Shown one piece after another: positions 6,991 through 7,128 of a stretch of DNA of 7,128 bases. Both the position numbers and the translations under genes were made by a program. The DNA lies in assembly GCA_024225895.1 (NCBI GenBank), contig JAAEMC010000750.1:1-7128 (forward strand), given 5' to 3'. Under the pieces are notes generated by a model. The model was not told the DNA's origin, searched no databases, and was given only the letters and a program-made list of their open reading frames with translations. Numbering within the stretch: the stretch's first letter is position 1; each line of letters starts with the position of its first letter. The stretch is from Desulfobacteraceae bacterium (GTDB lineage: Bacteria; Desulfobacterota; Desulfobacteria; Desulfobacterales; Desulfobacteraceae).

Positions 6991-7128
6991 GGTTTGTTAT
7001 TGGCCCCATTTCATGAATGTTTGATGTTTTTAAGACAATTATCATTTCAAGCCAAATTTCTAAAGGGAAAAAGGCATACCAACCTGATTTTCCATAAAGA
7101 TTAGATGAAAGATCGTTAAAAAAGAGAT
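6991..7128 (-). promoter_or_regulatory. Upstream region of the minus-strand operon with a possible -10 box
   Basis: No gene is visible in these 138 bases. On the minus strand GATAAT (plus coordinates 7038-7043) resembles a sigma-70 -10 box about 48 bases before the ATG. The best -35-like match, TTTAGA, is 15 bases upstream of it, which is short, so the promoter is tentative. TTCATGAA-like symmetry near 7011-7019 is short and may be chance. Confidence 0.3.

Noticed and set aside
7035..7062. Sigma-54-type promoter (TGGC on the minus strand near 7052)
   Set aside because: The required GC at the -12 position with correct spacing is absent.
6910..7104. 64-residue plus-strand open frame at the right end
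   Set aside because: It mostly overlaps the start and upstream region of the minus-strand gene and its composition does not look like a protein.

Overview
The window carries five protein-coding genes in two convergent blocks and no RNA genes, mobile elements, CRISPR arrays or tandem repeats that I can recognise. The base composition (moderate GC by eye), the codon use and the gene types suggest a Gram-negative, probably anaerobic bacterium. My best guess is a marine sulfate reducer of the Desulfobacterales type (former Deltaproteobacteria). This is an impression from family resemblance; there is no marker gene in the window.

Left block, plus strand (1-4645). Three genes follow one another closely: (i) the 3' part of a Rossmann-fold reductase that resembles cyanobacterial long-chain acyl-ACP reductase (AAR) but has Gly where AAR has its acylated Cys; its start lies off the left edge; (ii) five bases later, a 564-residue alpha/beta hydrolase with a complete Ser-Asp-His triad and a roughly 190-residue N-terminal region that I do not recognise; (iii) a 559-residue UbiB/ABC1-type atypical kinase with all hallmark motifs and two C-terminal membrane helices. 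Genes (ii) and (iii) are in the same reading frame, separated by one amber codon and an open 35-codon stretch that looks coding. The set (acyl/aldehyde reductase-like, lipase-like hydrolase, membrane UbiB kinase) points to membrane lipid or hydrophobic acyl metabolism. The pathway itself is inference.

Middle (4646-4771). The short convergent gap holds an imperfect inverted repeat and an open frame that overlaps the end of the kinase gene and carries a coding-like tail. Neither is convincing as a gene or a strong terminator.

Right block, minus strand (7128-4772). A 596-residue soluble protein of unknown function is followed 23 bases later by a small OsmC-type thiol protein that has a good ribosome binding site. 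They look like a two-gene operon read from a promoter in 6991-7128. Calling the OsmC protein a peroxide/organic hydroperoxide or thiol-stress protein rests on family membership; the role of its large partner is open.
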